DNA of 54,497 bases from Lachnospiraceae bacterium YSB2008 (GCA_000687655.1 JHWR01000017.1:1-54497), one strand, 5' to 3'; numbered from the stretch's first letter, positions 24,920 to 33,787 are shown. Numbers and translations: made by a program. Notes: a model not told the origin generated them from the sequence alone.

Positions 24920-26404
24920 TTATCTGTATCCGCCGTGTTCATTCTTGAATTTTGCTTTATCAGCGTACATTGCCTTATCAGCACGTTTAAATACCAGTTC
25001 TACTGTTATATCGTCTGAAGCATTTTCAGCCATTCCCACTGCAGCGGAATATCTGTGCCAAGGTTTCTTATCAACTAACCCATAGCTTTCTTCATATTGC
25101 TTCTTAAGCTGTTCCGTAAGCTCCTTACGGTTCTCATAATCCTGTCCGCGGAGGACGACAACAAACTCATCTCCTCCGATCCTGAATACAGGAGAATGTT
25201 TGAATATATCACATGCCAGATGGCAGCATCCACGTATATACTGATCACCGGACTTGTGGCCGAAATCATCATTGATCTGCTTCAGATTATTCATATCAAC
25301 CATAACAAGGGCAAACTCTGCATTATGCTCCTGAATATCCCTGTTAAGCTTCTCAACCTCTCTTACGTATGCAGCCTTATTTCCTACACCTGTAAGCGCA
25401 TCTCTGTAGGTCTCTATATTCAGTCTGCCGATCTCTTCGTCTTTGTCACGGATATCGTCTTCAGCCTTCTTCTTATCCTTTTCGAGCTTGGACATATTTT
25501 TAAGATAGTCAATTATGTCTGTCTCCATCGTTTTGATTCCGTTATATATCTCAGCTATCTCATCATGGCTGTGAATATCCAGATTCATAACGCCGGCTTT
25601 CTCCGTATCTTCATACTCCGAAGGAGTAAACTTCTTAAGCTCCTTTGTCATCATATTGATCGGCTTTATAACTATTTTATTAATGAACAGCATGGCGCAG
25701 ATCTGGACGATCGCTGTAAAGAGAAATGCGCCTACAATAAGATAAGCCAGAAGCTTCATCCTCTCCTGCATAACCTCATCCATACCAAAATCACAACCGA
25801 CTATGCATACACATTCGCCGTTTGAATCGTACACCGGACTGAATGCGGAACAGAGATATCCCCAGTCACCATTGCTGATTCTGGGTTCGGTCATGTTCTC
25901 AAGATCAACGCCTCGAAGCTCTGCCTCACGCTCCTCGTAGTAACCAGTCTCATATAGATCGGTATCTTCATCATCTATCAGATACATGTCATAATCATCG
26001 TTGGCGCCACCGTGAGCCACTACATACATGTACTTGATTTCTTCCATGTTATCTACATAATGAGAAAGTCGCATACGGATATTATAGTATTCATCCCAGA
26101 AACCATTTTCCCTGAGGTAATCCTCAATAAGTTGTTCATTTTCTTCTGCCTCAGCTTTTTCACGAATCTCCTGATATTCATCAGATTCTATCGCAGCACG
26201 AAGCTCTCTCAGAAAATCACCATCAACCTCCGCCGCCATATTTCTGGCGTTATCTGCCGTACTCTTCTTATAGTATCTGTCAATCTGATGAGAGCTTGTA
26301 ATATAAGCTATGGCAGCTGTTCCTGCCGCAACGGCAAAAGCAGTCAGAACGACAAATATGTACATCTTGGTTTTTATTGAAAACTTACGATTCTTATCAC
26401 TCAT
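24920..26404 (-). CDS. Membrane diguanylate cyclase (extracellular sensor, HAMP-like linker, GGDEF)
   Basis: A 494-residue protein. A membrane helix (about 14-36) leads to an external Cache-like sensor with SNGDWGYLCSAFSPVYDSNGECVCIVG, then a second helix (about 220-245), a HAMP-like region (INKIVIKPINMMTKELKKF), a coiled coil (about 300-330) and the catalytic domain: YRDALTGVGNKAAY, VDMNNLKQINDDFGH, and RIGGDEFVVV (about 409). The motif is intact. The inhibitory RxxD is absent (FKHSPVFRI precedes GGDEF). An AGGAGG nine bases upstream supports the ATG at 26404, which overlaps the stop of a 19-residue ORF. Confidence 0.92.
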   Translation of the reverse strand: MSDKNRKFSIKTKMYIFVVLTAFAVAAGTAAIAYITSSHQIDRYYKKSTADNARNMAAEVDGDFLRELRAAIESDEYQEIREKAEAEENEQLIEDYLRENGFWDEYYNIRMRLSHYVDNMEEIKYMYVVAHGGANDDYDMYLIDDEDTDLYETGYYEEREAELRGVDLENMTEPRISNGDWGYLCSAFSPVYDSNGECVCIVGCDFGMDEVMQERMKLLAYLIVGAFLFTAIVQICAMLFINKIVIKPINMMTKELKKFTPSEYEDTEKAGVMNLDIHSHDEIAEIYNGIKTMETDIIDYLKNMSKLEKDKKKAEDDIRDKDEEIGRLNIETYRDALTGVGNKAAYVREVEKLNRDIQEHNAEFALVMVDMNNLKQINDDFGHKSGDQYIRGCCHLACDIFKHSPVFRIGGDEFVVVLRGQDYENRKELTEQLKKQYEESYGLVDKKPWHRYSAAVGMAENASDDITVELVFKRADKAMYADKAKFKNEHGGYR

Positions 26405-26460
26405 ATCGATATTCCTCCCGGAAGATCAAAGCCCATGTTACCGCTGCTGTCGGCCGTCAT
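26401..26460 (-). CDS. 19-residue ORF bridging the HAD and GGDEF genes
   Basis: The ATG overlaps the TAA of the HAD gene (TAATG), and the TGA overlaps the ATG of the GGDEF gene (ATATGA). The GGAGG ribosome site of the GGDEF gene lies inside it. The peptide MTADSSGNMGFDLPGGISI has no recognised family. It could serve only for translational coupling, or arise by chance in a 55-base gap. No independent ribosome site is obvious. Confidence 0.25.
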   Translation of the reverse strand: MTADSSGNMGFDLPGGISI

Positions 26461-27095
26461 TACATTTCCAATTCTGACATTACCTTCGGCAACTCCGCAA
26501 ATTCCGAAATAGTTATAACCTCATCCTCTATCTCTCCGAAGCCATACGCCGCATGTATAAACCTGACGCCTGCTTCCTTACTTGAAACATAGTCGCCCAT
26601 GATATCGCCAACATATACCGCGTCATCAAGGTGATTTCTGTCAGCAACAAGCCTTATATTATCGCCCTTGCCGAGCTGATTATTGCCATAGCACTCTATA
26701 TCCTCGAAATATTTCCCGAAATCATAGTACTCAAGGAAAGCCTCTATATAACCACTCTGGCAGTTGCTCACTATATAGAGCGGATATTTCTTCTTCAGTT
26801 CTATAAGAGTTTCTTCAAGCTGTGGATAAAGGATTCCTCCATGCTGTCTGAGATATTCATTCTCATCATTCCCGCATGCATCGAGAAGCTTCATCCTCTC
26901 ATCCTTAGGAAGCTCAGGGAACAGAATGTCCGCAATCCTGTCCATGGTCAGTCCCATGATGCTGTGAATGTCTTCTGTCGTTATGACTCTTTCCTTATCA
27001 TGAAGTCGCTGCACAACCTCAGTCCAGCTTTTAGCTACGCCCTCTGCTGAATCCCACAGCGTTCCATCCATATCAAATATAATTCCGAATTTCAT
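26460..27095 (-). CDS. HAD-superfamily phosphatase (phosphoglycolate phosphatase-like)
   Basis: A 211-residue hydrolase. Motif I is IIFDMDGTLWDS (nucleophile and acid Asp), motif II is YIVSNCQSGY, and motif IV is DDAVYVGDIMGDYVSSKEAG, with a helical cap inserted after motif I. This fits subfamily IA enzymes that dephosphorylate small sugar or glycolate phosphates; the substrate is not evident. I chose ATG 27095 (MKFGII), seven bases after AAAGGA, over the frame start at 27110. The TAA overlaps a tiny ORF that leads into the GGDEF gene. Confidence 0.9.
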   Translation of the reverse strand: MKFGIIFDMDGTLWDSAEGVAKSWTEVVQRLHDKERVITTEDIHSIMGLTMDRIADILFPELPKDERMKLLDACGNDENEYLRQHGGILYPQLEETLIELKKKYPLYIVSNCQSGYIEAFLEYYDFGKYFEDIECYGNNQLGKGDNIRLVADRNHLDDAVYVGDIMGDYVSSKEAGVRFIHAAYGFGEIEDEVITISEFAELPKVMSELEM

Positions 27096-27140
27096 TGTGT
27101 TTCCTTTCAAACAACTGACAGCATACAGCCATTAGGAGTT

Positions 27141-28979
27141 TTAGTGTCTTGGTCTGTTACTGCTCTGTCCGCTTCCACTGCGTGTTCTGTCGCCACTGTT
27201 ACGCGGTCTGCTTCCGCCCTGTCCACTGCTGCTACGCGGTCTGTCGCCACTATTGCGTGGCCTGCTTCCACTCTGCCCACTACTGCTACGCGGTCTGTCG
27301 CCACTGTTACGCGGCCTGCTTCCACTCTGTCCACTACTGCTGCGTGGTCTGTCGCCACTGTTACGTGGCCTGCTTCCGCCCTGTCCGCTTCCACTGCGTG
27401 GTCTCTCTCCGCCGGCGCTGTGAGCTGCCTGCTGCTTCTTTCTGCGTGCCGCCGCACGACGTCTCCTTCTTCTCTCTTCTTCAATCTTCTTCTGAATTAT
27501 GAAGAGTGCCACAATGGCTATAACAAGTACAACAATTAGAACTATCAGAATAGTCAGGAGCGGTGATTTCTTCTCGCCTTCCTTTTTCTCGGTCTTTTTT
27601 CCGAATAAACCTTTCTTACTCTCTGCTTCCTTCTTCTTCGCAGCATCCTGCTCTGAAGCTATCCTGGCAGCTTCTTCCTCAGCCTTCTTCTTGGCATCAA
27701 GTTCAGAAGCAATCCTGTCCTGTTCCTCATAGGAAACAACATTTTCCATCATGTCATTTCCCGTATCATTTCCGACAGTCGTACGATACATTCCAAAATC
27801 AGCACAGCTGTACTCATAATCGTCTGAAACATAGAACCAGCACCACTGCTGGGATACATGCTTTTTATATGCATCGGATGCAACCTCAAGTGCCGTCCTG
27901 CCCTGGAATTTATCAAGCGGCTGACGAAGATCCATCCTTATCTTATTCTCTGACCAGAGATGCAGATAAGTCTTAGGAACATCATAGGTTCCATACTTCT
28001 CAACTGATTCAGGATTGAAGTCTTTTTCATTGGCATGATCAACACTGTCCTGAACAGCATGTGCAAGAAGCATATGTCCTCCATGGCCATACTCTCCATT
28101 TATATCCTGAGTAACAACTACGAGCGGCTGGAATCTACGAACCTGTTCAGTCATAAAGGCCGTAACCTCATCCTGGTTATATACATGCAAAGCGCCTTCA
28201 TAGCTCGTTGCATAGAGATCAGGAAATGGAGCGTTTATAGGATAATGCTTAACTCCGGTCTCCCAGATACCATCAAGCTTCTCATGTTCACGAATTTCAG
28301 CAGCCCCCCAGTAATTGGTCATATATACAAGCTGAACTTTAAGATCCTGCACTCCGGCATATTGTACAAGCACGCCGCCCAGGAAAAGTATTTCGTCATC
28401 AGCATGTGTTGAGAAAACAAGAAAATCTGCTCTGTCACAAGGCGGTTCCCACTTCTGTACTGTACGAGGGAGCTCGCCTGCTCCATACGCGAAGAGGTCG
28501 CACATCTTAGCTTCGGAATTCACATGAATCTTACATTCCTTCGTACCTTCAGGAAGCTCAACGTATTCATGAAGGAATCCGTACTTTCCGTAAGTAGTAT
28601 CCTTGCCATTAACAGAAAGAGTCCACTCTCCCGGCTCAGACTTCCATTTGATATAAAGACACTGAAGTGCAGTCTCAGAGGTAACGGTTATCTCTTCCCC
28701 TGCTGCAAGTGTCATATTTGTATCTGTTGAACTGTCTGTAAGATATCCAGTCGACTGACCGTTAGAGTCATTAAGTGTTACATCTGCCACAGCCGCTTCC
28801 GGAGCTGCTTCTTCTTCAGTAGCATTTTCCTCAGTAGTTGTTTCTTCAGTAGTTGTTTCCTCAGCATATGCATCTATGGTAAACATATTAATAATTGAAA
28901 ATGTAATGATAATGCTGAAAATAACTGTCAGCATTTTTATATAAGTTATTTTTCTTCCTGTTGCACTTGAAGTACACAT
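27141..28979 (-). CDS. Membrane-anchored extracellular PIG-L-type deacetylase with Arg-rich repeat tail
   Basis: A 612-residue protein from ATG 28979. An N-terminal signal segment ends near DAYAEE, followed by a Thr/Glu-rich spacer. A beta-sandwich-like region leads to a PIG-L/LmbE catalytic domain: FSTHADDEILFLGG (zinc-binding H-x-D-D-E) and GEYGHGGHMLLAH. Such enzymes deacetylate GlcNAc-type sugars. Near the C-terminus a Lys/Glu coiled segment precedes a membrane helix (about LLTILIVLIVVLVIAIV), then a run of Arg and five 18-residue repeats of G-D-R-P-R-S-S-S-G-Q type. By topology the catalytic part is outside and the basic tail inside. The tail is unusual for the family. Confidence 0.85.
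   Translation of the reverse strand: MCTSSATGRKITYIKMLTVIFSIIITFSIINMFTIDAYAEETTTEETTTEENATEEEAAPEAAVADVTLNDSNGQSTGYLTDSSTDTNMTLAAGEEITVTSETALQCLYIKWKSEPGEWTLSVNGKDTTYGKYGFLHEYVELPEGTKECKIHVNSEAKMCDLFAYGAGELPRTVQKWEPPCDRADFLVFSTHADDEILFLGGVLVQYAGVQDLKVQLVYMTNYWGAAEIREHEKLDGIWETGVKHYPINAPFPDLYATSYEGALHVYNQDEVTAFMTEQVRRFQPLVVVTQDINGEYGHGGHMLLAHAVQDSVDHANEKDFNPESVEKYGTYDVPKTYLHLWSENKIRMDLRQPLDKFQGRTALEVASDAYKKHVSQQWCWFYVSDDYEYSCADFGMYRTTVGNDTGNDMMENVVSYEEQDRIASELDAKKKAEEEAARIASEQDAAKKKEAESKKGLFGKKTEKKEGEKKSPLLTILIVLIVVLVIAIVALFIIQKKIEEERRRRRRAAARRKKQQAAHSAGGERPRSGSGQGGSRPRNSGDRPRSSSGQSGSRPRNSGDRPRSSSGQSGSRPRNSGDRPRSSSGQGGSRPRNSGDRTRSGSGQSSNRPRH
27144..27413 (-). repeat. Five 54-bp tandem repeats encoding an Arg/Ser/Gly tail
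   Basis: The unit encodes 18 residues of the form GDRPRSSSGQSGSRPRNS. Units 2-4 are nearly identical in DNA; the first and last are diverged. The repeat also opens long meaningless frames on the other strand. Confidence 0.85.
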
Positions 28980-29116
28980 TATACGAGTACCTTTCCTGGA
29001 GTTATTTGAATATGATTTATAATTAAAATTCGTATTTTTACACGCACAAAAACTAAAGCATGCCAAATGCGCATACACGGTTTATTCTACACAGAAAATG
29101 GCGTTTTTTCAATACT

Positions 29117-29146
29117 TTGTTACACACTTAGTAAGTCGTATATGAT
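29117..29146 (+). promoter_or_regulatory. Candidate promoter of the polyphosphate:AMP phosphotransferase gene
   Basis: TTGTTA (29117-29122), an 18-base spacer, then TATGAT (29141-29146), with TATAAT overlapping at 29146-29151. The region 28980-29239 is A/T-rich and divergent between this gene and the PIG-L gene; nothing else is evident in it. Confidence 0.4.
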
Positions 29147-29239
29147 ATAATTCTGTTAACAATTGCAATAATAATTAAGACGAGTGTTAATGCATTGAAT
29201 TATGGGGGTATTTAAAAAGCGAGAGGAGGTAAAACATAT

Positions 29240-30724
29240 ATGTTAAAAGAGTGGGTTAAGGATGAACAGCCTTCTGACGAGGAGCTGGATGCAAGGCTCG
29301 AAAAGGCGCGTTTTGAACTGGCAAAGCGTCAGATGTCAGTTAAAGAAAAAGGTCTTCCTGTACTTATCGTGTTTGACGGCTGGGGTGCCGCCGGCAAGGG
29401 CAGCGTACTTGGAAGAGTCATCAAGAATATGGATCCAAGATTCTTCAAATGTGAAACTCTTACAGAGCCGACATCAGAAGAAACAAGGCGTCCTTTCCTC
29501 TACAGGTATTTCGTAAGGATTCCGAAGGAAGGCAAATTCTCCTTCTTTGACGGAAGCTGGATGGGTGAGGTCACATCCCATTATCTTATGGGCGATATCA
29601 CTGAAAAGAAGTACAAGGAGCACCTCACCAGCATCAAACGTTTTGAACGAACACTGAATGATAATGGATATCTGGTTGTCAAATTCTTCTTCCATATAGA
29701 TGAGAAGACTCAGAAGAAACGTCTCAAGGATCTTCTGAAAAATGAGCACACCAAATGGCGTGTATCCGATAAGGACTTATGGCAGAACAAGCATTATGAT
29801 AAATGTCTCGATGTCTTTGATGAATACATTGAAGCCACAAACCAGTTCGTTGCCCCATGGTATTTCATAGATTCATCCAAGAAGAAGTGGGCCGAACTCC
29901 AGGTTACTGAAATTCTCATTTCAAGCATAGATACCGCACTTGCAAATGCAGAGGCACACGTGGCACCTCTGCTTCAGAATACATTTTCACTCAGGAATAC
30001 ACCTCCTCTTTCAGAGATTAAACTTGATAAGACACTGACAGAGGAAGAATACCGGACCGAGCTTGATAAACTCCAGAAAAGGCTGGGCGAGCTTCATAAT
30101 GAGCTCTACCACAAAAAGATTCCTGTGATCATAGCTTACGAAGGCTGGGATGCTGCCGGCAAAGGTGGAAATATCAAGCGAATCGCCGCCGCTCTTGATC
30201 CGAGAGGCTACGAGGTTCACCCTATAGCAAGTCCTGAGCCGGCTGAGAAAGCAAGGCATTATCTCTGGAGATTCTGGAACCGCCTGCCAAAAGACGGACA
30301 CATAGCTATATTTGACAGAACCTGGTACGGACGTGTAATGGTTGAGAGGCTGGAAGGCTTCTGTTCTGAAAACGACTGGCAGAGAGCTTATAACGAGATA
30401 AATGAATTTGAGAAGGAGCTTGCCGACTGGAACGCAGTTATTATCAAATTCTGGGTGCAGATAGATAAGGATACACAGCTGGCCAGGTTCACAGAACGTC
30501 AGAACACTCCTGAGAAACAATGGAAGATCACTGACGAAGACTGGAGAAACCGCGAGAAGTGGGATCTCTATGAAGAAGCCATAGACGAAATGCTTCAGAA
30601 AACGAACACGACCTACGCTCCATGGTACGTACTTGAATCAAACGACAAAAAATATGCACGAATCAAGGCACTCAAAACAGTTATTAAGGCTATGGAGAAG
30701 AAACTCGATAAGAAGGACAAATAA
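29240..30724 (+). CDS. pap: Polyphosphate:AMP phosphotransferase (two-domain PPK2)
   Basis: A 494-residue protein with two PPK2 domains in tandem, the class II form that uses polyphosphate to make ADP from AMP. The C-terminal domain is intact: Walker A EGWDAAGKGGNIKR (about 293) and the Walker B/lid segment FDRTWYGRVMVERL. In the N-terminal domain Walker A is kept (DGWGAAGKGSVLGR), but the second motif is FDGSWMGEV, lacking the Arg and Tyr, so this half is probably structural, as known for class II PPK2. An AGGAGG lies nine bases before the ATG. It is a one-gene transcript ending at a strong terminator. Confidence 0.93.
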   Translation: MLKEWVKDEQPSDEELDARLEKARFELAKRQMSVKEKGLPVLIVFDGWGAAGKGSVLGRVIKNMDPRFFKCETLTEPTSEETRRPFLYRYFVRIPKEGKFSFFDGSWMGEVTSHYLMGDITEKKYKEHLTSIKRFERTLNDNGYLVVKFFFHIDEKTQKKRLKDLLKNEHTKWRVSDKDLWQNKHYDKCLDVFDEYIEATNQFVAPWYFIDSSKKKWAELQVTEILISSIDTALANAEAHVAPLLQNTFSLRNTPPLSEIKLDKTLTEEEYRTELDKLQKRLGELHNELYHKKIPVIIAYEGWDAAGKGGNIKRIAAALDPRGYEVHPIASPEPAEKARHYLWRFWNRLPKDGHIAIFDRTWYGRVMVERLEGFCSENDWQRAYNEINEFEKELADWNAVIIKFWVQIDKDTQLARFTERQNTPEKQWKITDEDWRNREKWDLYEEAIDEMLQKTNTTYAPWYVLESNDKKYARIKALKTVIKAMEKKLDKKDK

Positions 30725-30754
30725 GAGTCGTGTGCCAATGTGTACACTGAACGA

Positions 30755-30787
30755 AAAAGAACCGCCCCATAACGGAGCGGTTCTTTT
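30755..30787. terminator. Bidirectional intrinsic terminator between convergent genes
   Basis: The stem AAAAGAACCGCcCC / GGaGCGGTTCTTTT with a 5-base loop has T-tracts on both strands. It closes both the plus-strand pap gene and the minus-strand symporter gene. Confidence 0.88.
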
Positions 30788-30795
30788 CATGTAAT

Positions 30796-32376
30796 TTATT
30801 CCTCACCTGTCTCAGCAATCTTCTTTATATTCTCTTCCTCAATTTCCTTGAAGTGAGAAAGCATAGGTCTTACATCTGTCTTACCCTTGATACGTCTGTC
30901 AACGTAGTTCTTCGTAAGCTTCATAACAAGTGGTGACATCGCAAGTACACCGATAAGGTTAGGAAGCATCATCATACCGTTAAATGTATCGGATATATCC
31001 CATGCAAGACTTGAAGTCATGATCGCACCTAAAACTATCATGAGTACAAATATAATCTTGTAGATTATGGTTACTACAGGTGCTAATTCACCTGCAAGGT
31101 ACTCAACTGCCTTTGATCCGTAATGTGACCATCCAAGTATGGTAGTAAATGCAAAGAGCAGAATTGCAAGGGCTATGAAATAACGTCCGAACTCAAATTT
31201 ACCAAACTTAAATACTGTATTGAACGCTTCAGCAACAAGTGTTGAATCATTGTCTGTTACAGCCACACCTGTTGAAAGATCAACAACCCCTGATGTAAGG
31301 ATTGTAAGTGCTGTCATTGTACATACGATTATTGTATCAGCAAAAACTTCGAATATTCCCCAGATTCCCTGCTTAACAGGTTCAAGAACATTTGAATTTG
31401 AATGAACCATAACTGAAGAACCAAGACCTGCCTCGTTTGAGAACACACCTCTCTTGCAGCCCATTGTTATAACCTGCTTGAGTGCAAGACCTGTCACACC
31501 GCCCCACGCAGCTCTTCCTGTAAATGCACTGCTGAATATAGCTGCGAAAGCAGGTCCAACATGCATTACATTTTTAAATATGATAATAAGTGATCCGAGA
31601 ACGAACGCAACAACCATGAATGGAACTATATTCTCAGCTACACTTGCTATACGCTTAAGTCCGCCGAGGATTATGAATCCAACCAGAAGCATGAGCACGA
31701 TTCCGACGATGAGATGATAAAGTGTTATTGTGCCTGAACCGTCTGCTGATGTGTAAAGCACATATTTTGAAAGCAGTCTGATGTCGAATGCAGAGGTGAA
31801 GTTAACAACTATCTTATTGACCTGACCCATGTTTCCGATACCAAATGAAGCGAGAGCCGCACAGATAGCAAAGATTATGGCAAGAACCTTACCAACAACC
31901 TTCATACCCTTATATCCGCCGAGACCGTCCTCGAGGTAGTACATAGCACCACCGGACCACTCACCTGCTTTATTCTTTCTTCTGAAATATATACCGAGTG
32001 TATTCTCAGAATAGTTTGTCATCATTCCGAAGAACGCTGCTACCCACATCCAGAATACTGCGCCCGGGCCGCCGCTCATGATCGCAGCTGCGACACCTGC
32101 TATATTACCGACACCTACTGTAGCTGCAAGAGCTGTACAGAGCGCCTGGAACTGAGAGATAGATGCCTTTTCTTTCGTATGTCCCTTAACCTTACTGTCA
32201 AAAAGACTTCCGATGGTCTTCTTCATCCAGTGACCGATATGTGTTACCTGGAAGAACCCGGTAAGGACTGTCATTATGACACCGACTACAAGAAGAAGCC
32301 ATACGCCGACCTTAGTCCATACAAATGTATTGACAATGTCATTGATGCCTGCCAATGTTTCCAAGATTCCGTTCAT
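30796..32376 (-). CDS. Sodium:alanine/glycine symporter (AGCS family)
   Basis: A 526-residue transporter with about 10-11 membrane helices. The AGCS signature GNIAGVAAAIMSGGPGAVFWMW lies near residue 85, followed by MTNYSENTLGIYFR and, later, CKRGVFSNEAGLGSS. Members import alanine or glycine with sodium. The ATG at 32376 is 8 bases after GGAGG; an in-frame start at 32424 would lie within the terminator hairpin. A promoter and a terminator-like hairpin sit in the 5' leader, which suggests attenuation. No glycine riboswitch is visible. Confidence 0.94.
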   Translation of the reverse strand: MNGILETLAGINDIVNTFVWTKVGVWLLLVVGVIMTVLTGFFQVTHIGHWMKKTIGSLFDSKVKGHTKEKASISQFQALCTALAATVGVGNIAGVAAAIMSGGPGAVFWMWVAAFFGMMTNYSENTLGIYFRRKNKAGEWSGGAMYYLEDGLGGYKGMKVVGKVLAIIFAICAALASFGIGNMGQVNKIVVNFTSAFDIRLLSKYVLYTSADGSGTITLYHLIVGIVLMLLVGFIILGGLKRIASVAENIVPFMVVAFVLGSLIIIFKNVMHVGPAFAAIFSSAFTGRAAWGGVTGLALKQVITMGCKRGVFSNEAGLGSSVMVHSNSNVLEPVKQGIWGIFEVFADTIIVCTMTALTILTSGVVDLSTGVAVTDNDSTLVAEAFNTVFKFGKFEFGRYFIALAILLFAFTTILGWSHYGSKAVEYLAGELAPVVTIIYKIIFVLMIVLGAIMTSSLAWDISDTFNGMMMLPNLIGVLAMSPLVMKLTKNYVDRRIKGKTDVRPMLSHFKEIEEENIKKIAETGEE

Positions 32377-32396
32377 TGTTTTTCCCTCCTTCACAG

Positions 32397-32443
32397 AAAA
32401 AGAGACCCACAGTGAAGCATTCACACCATTGTGAGTCTCTTTC
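32397..32443 (-). promoter_or_regulatory. Terminator-like hairpin in the leader of the symporter gene
   Basis: On minus a 13-bp stem AAAGAGACuCACA / TGTGgGTCTCTTT (one wobble) with an 18-base loop ends in TTTTTC, just 20 bases before the symporter start. It lies between a good promoter and the ribosome site, so it behaves either as an attenuator or as the terminator of the upstream zinc-ribbon gene. A 9-codon ORF (MLHCGSLFL) starts in the loop and stops at the ribosome site. Confidence 0.6.
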
Positions 32444-32451
32444 GATTTGTT

Positions 32452-32480
32452 ATTTTATAAGTAATCCCTTGAAAAATCAA
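32452..32480 (-). promoter_or_regulatory. Sigma-A-like promoter for the symporter gene
   Basis: On minus: TTGATT (32480-32475), a 17-base spacer, TAAAAT (32457-32452). Transcription would start near 32445, directly ahead of the hairpin. Confidence 0.6.
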
Positions 32481-32489
32481 GCATTTTCT

Positions 32490-33767
32490 TTATTTATTCT
32501 GATTTCTAGGAGTCTTCTTCTCTTCCTTCCTTACGAAGTTATCATATTGTCTGGTGAGCTTGAATGTATCCTTCAGAACATAACTGGCCGCCTGCGTTGC
32601 CTTATGGACAGACTTCGTTGCGCCCTTAAATCCAAATGCAACAAGTGCTGCGATAGCAAGTGATATAAGGATCTCAACTATAGCAACTCCCGCTGTAGGG
32701 CCGCCCTTGGATATTGAAACACCGAGCATTATACCTGCGAGAACTGCGAAAACGCCTATGAGAATGCCCCAGAACTTACCCTTGCTGTAAGGAACATCAC
32801 CAACGAAGGTTCCTGTCTGTCCGTTCATTGCAAAGGTATACTTCTTACCATTCCAAGTTGTATTGAGAAGCCATACAGGGAAGAGCGCATACTTAACAGA
32901 ATTATTGCTCTGCTTAACATCACTGCTTCTCATATTCTTGGTTGTATAATTCTTAACCTGATCACTCAGCATCTGTTCTGCTGTGTTCTTGATACGAATA
33001 TCAGCTCTCGGCTTACAGTCCTCAGCTGTCACATCGTACTTATCAGCCATATATCCTGCAAGATATGCAGCGCTGAATGGAACAGCTTCATTTACGTTGT
33101 AAGGCTCTATGGAATCCATGAGATTATCGTCCATCTTGGTCGAAGCATCTGCAGGAATATTACGGAAGGTCATATCGCCCTCACGAAGTACATCATAGTG
33201 CTCTATCTCTTCATAGTCATACTGATTGTCAGAATGCTTATGCTCTTTAGTGGCATCAAAATCTGCCCTTGCATGTACATCTGCATCATAAAGCCAGAAA
33301 GGAACGTATACACCTTTTAATTCCTGAATATGGTTATTTGACTTAAATGCAGCAGGTGCAAGCTTAATCTTATTTACATGATTCTTAAGCTTCTCAGTAG
33401 CTGCATGCTTATTAAGCTTAAATGGAATGATAAGATCCGGCTTAAGGTTGCCCTTGAACATACTTGCGATAACTATAGGATTATCACAATATGGGCACTT
33501 GGTTGAACCGATTGTCTCATCTCCGACTATCTCACCGCCGCAGGTCTTACATTCGTATACTATAAGTCCTTCATTTGCAGGATTCCAATCATCCTGCTTA
33601 GCTACATACTCATCTGCGCCCTGTCCGCCTGCAGCTGCATTGTCTGCATCAAACTGCTCTACCGGATAAGTGGCACCGCAGCTGTCGCACTCGAGCATCT
33701 GCTTGCTGCTGCTGAATTTAAGAATTCCGCTGCACGCAGGACACGTGTACTTGTTTAATTCTGACAT
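32490..33767 (-). CDS. Zinc-ribbon membrane protein (TFIIB-type zinc ribbon)
   Basis: A 425-residue protein. It has two N-terminal zinc ribbons: CPACSGILKF...CDSCGATY (about 9-35) and CKTCGGEIVGD...CPYCDNP (about 73-98). A central domain contains YVPFWLYDADVHARADF and LFPVWLLNTTWNGKKYTFAMNGQTG, and two membrane helices lie near 335-380. This architecture is common in Clostridia and often annotated as a TFIIB-type zinc ribbon protein of unknown role. The C-terminus is basic. It has GGGGG as ribosome site ten bases upstream. Function unknown. Confidence 0.85.
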   Translation of the reverse strand: MSELNKYTCPACSGILKFSSSKQMLECDSCGATYPVEQFDADNAAAGGQGADEYVAKQDDWNPANEGLIVYECKTCGGEIVGDETIGSTKCPYCDNPIVIASMFKGNLKPDLIIPFKLNKHAATEKLKNHVNKIKLAPAAFKSNNHIQELKGVYVPFWLYDADVHARADFDATKEHKHSDNQYDYEEIEHYDVLREGDMTFRNIPADASTKMDDNLMDSIEPYNVNEAVPFSAAYLAGYMADKYDVTAEDCKPRADIRIKNTAEQMLSDQVKNYTTKNMRSSDVKQSNNSVKYALFPVWLLNTTWNGKKYTFAMNGQTGTFVGDVPYSKGKFWGILIGVFAVLAGIMLGVSISKGGPTAGVAIVEILISLAIAALVAFGFKGATKSVHKATQAASYVLKDTFKLTRQYDNFVRKEEKKTPRNQNK

Positions 33768-33787
33768 CTTTTTAACCCCCTTTTATC

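Noticed and set aside
25097-25825. Plus-strand frame of 242 codons
   Set aside because: Antisense to the GGDEF gene with clear motifs; no family similarity and no ribosome site.
27144-27539. Long plus-strand frames (117-131 codons) rich in Ala/Thr/Ser or Cys/His
   Set aside because: They are shadows of the 54-bp repeat encoding the Arg-rich tail of the PIG-L protein; no ribosome site and extreme composition.
30796-32490. Glycine riboswitch upstream of the symporter
   Set aside because: The leader is only about 69 bases and holds a single terminator-like hairpin; there is no room for the aptamer.
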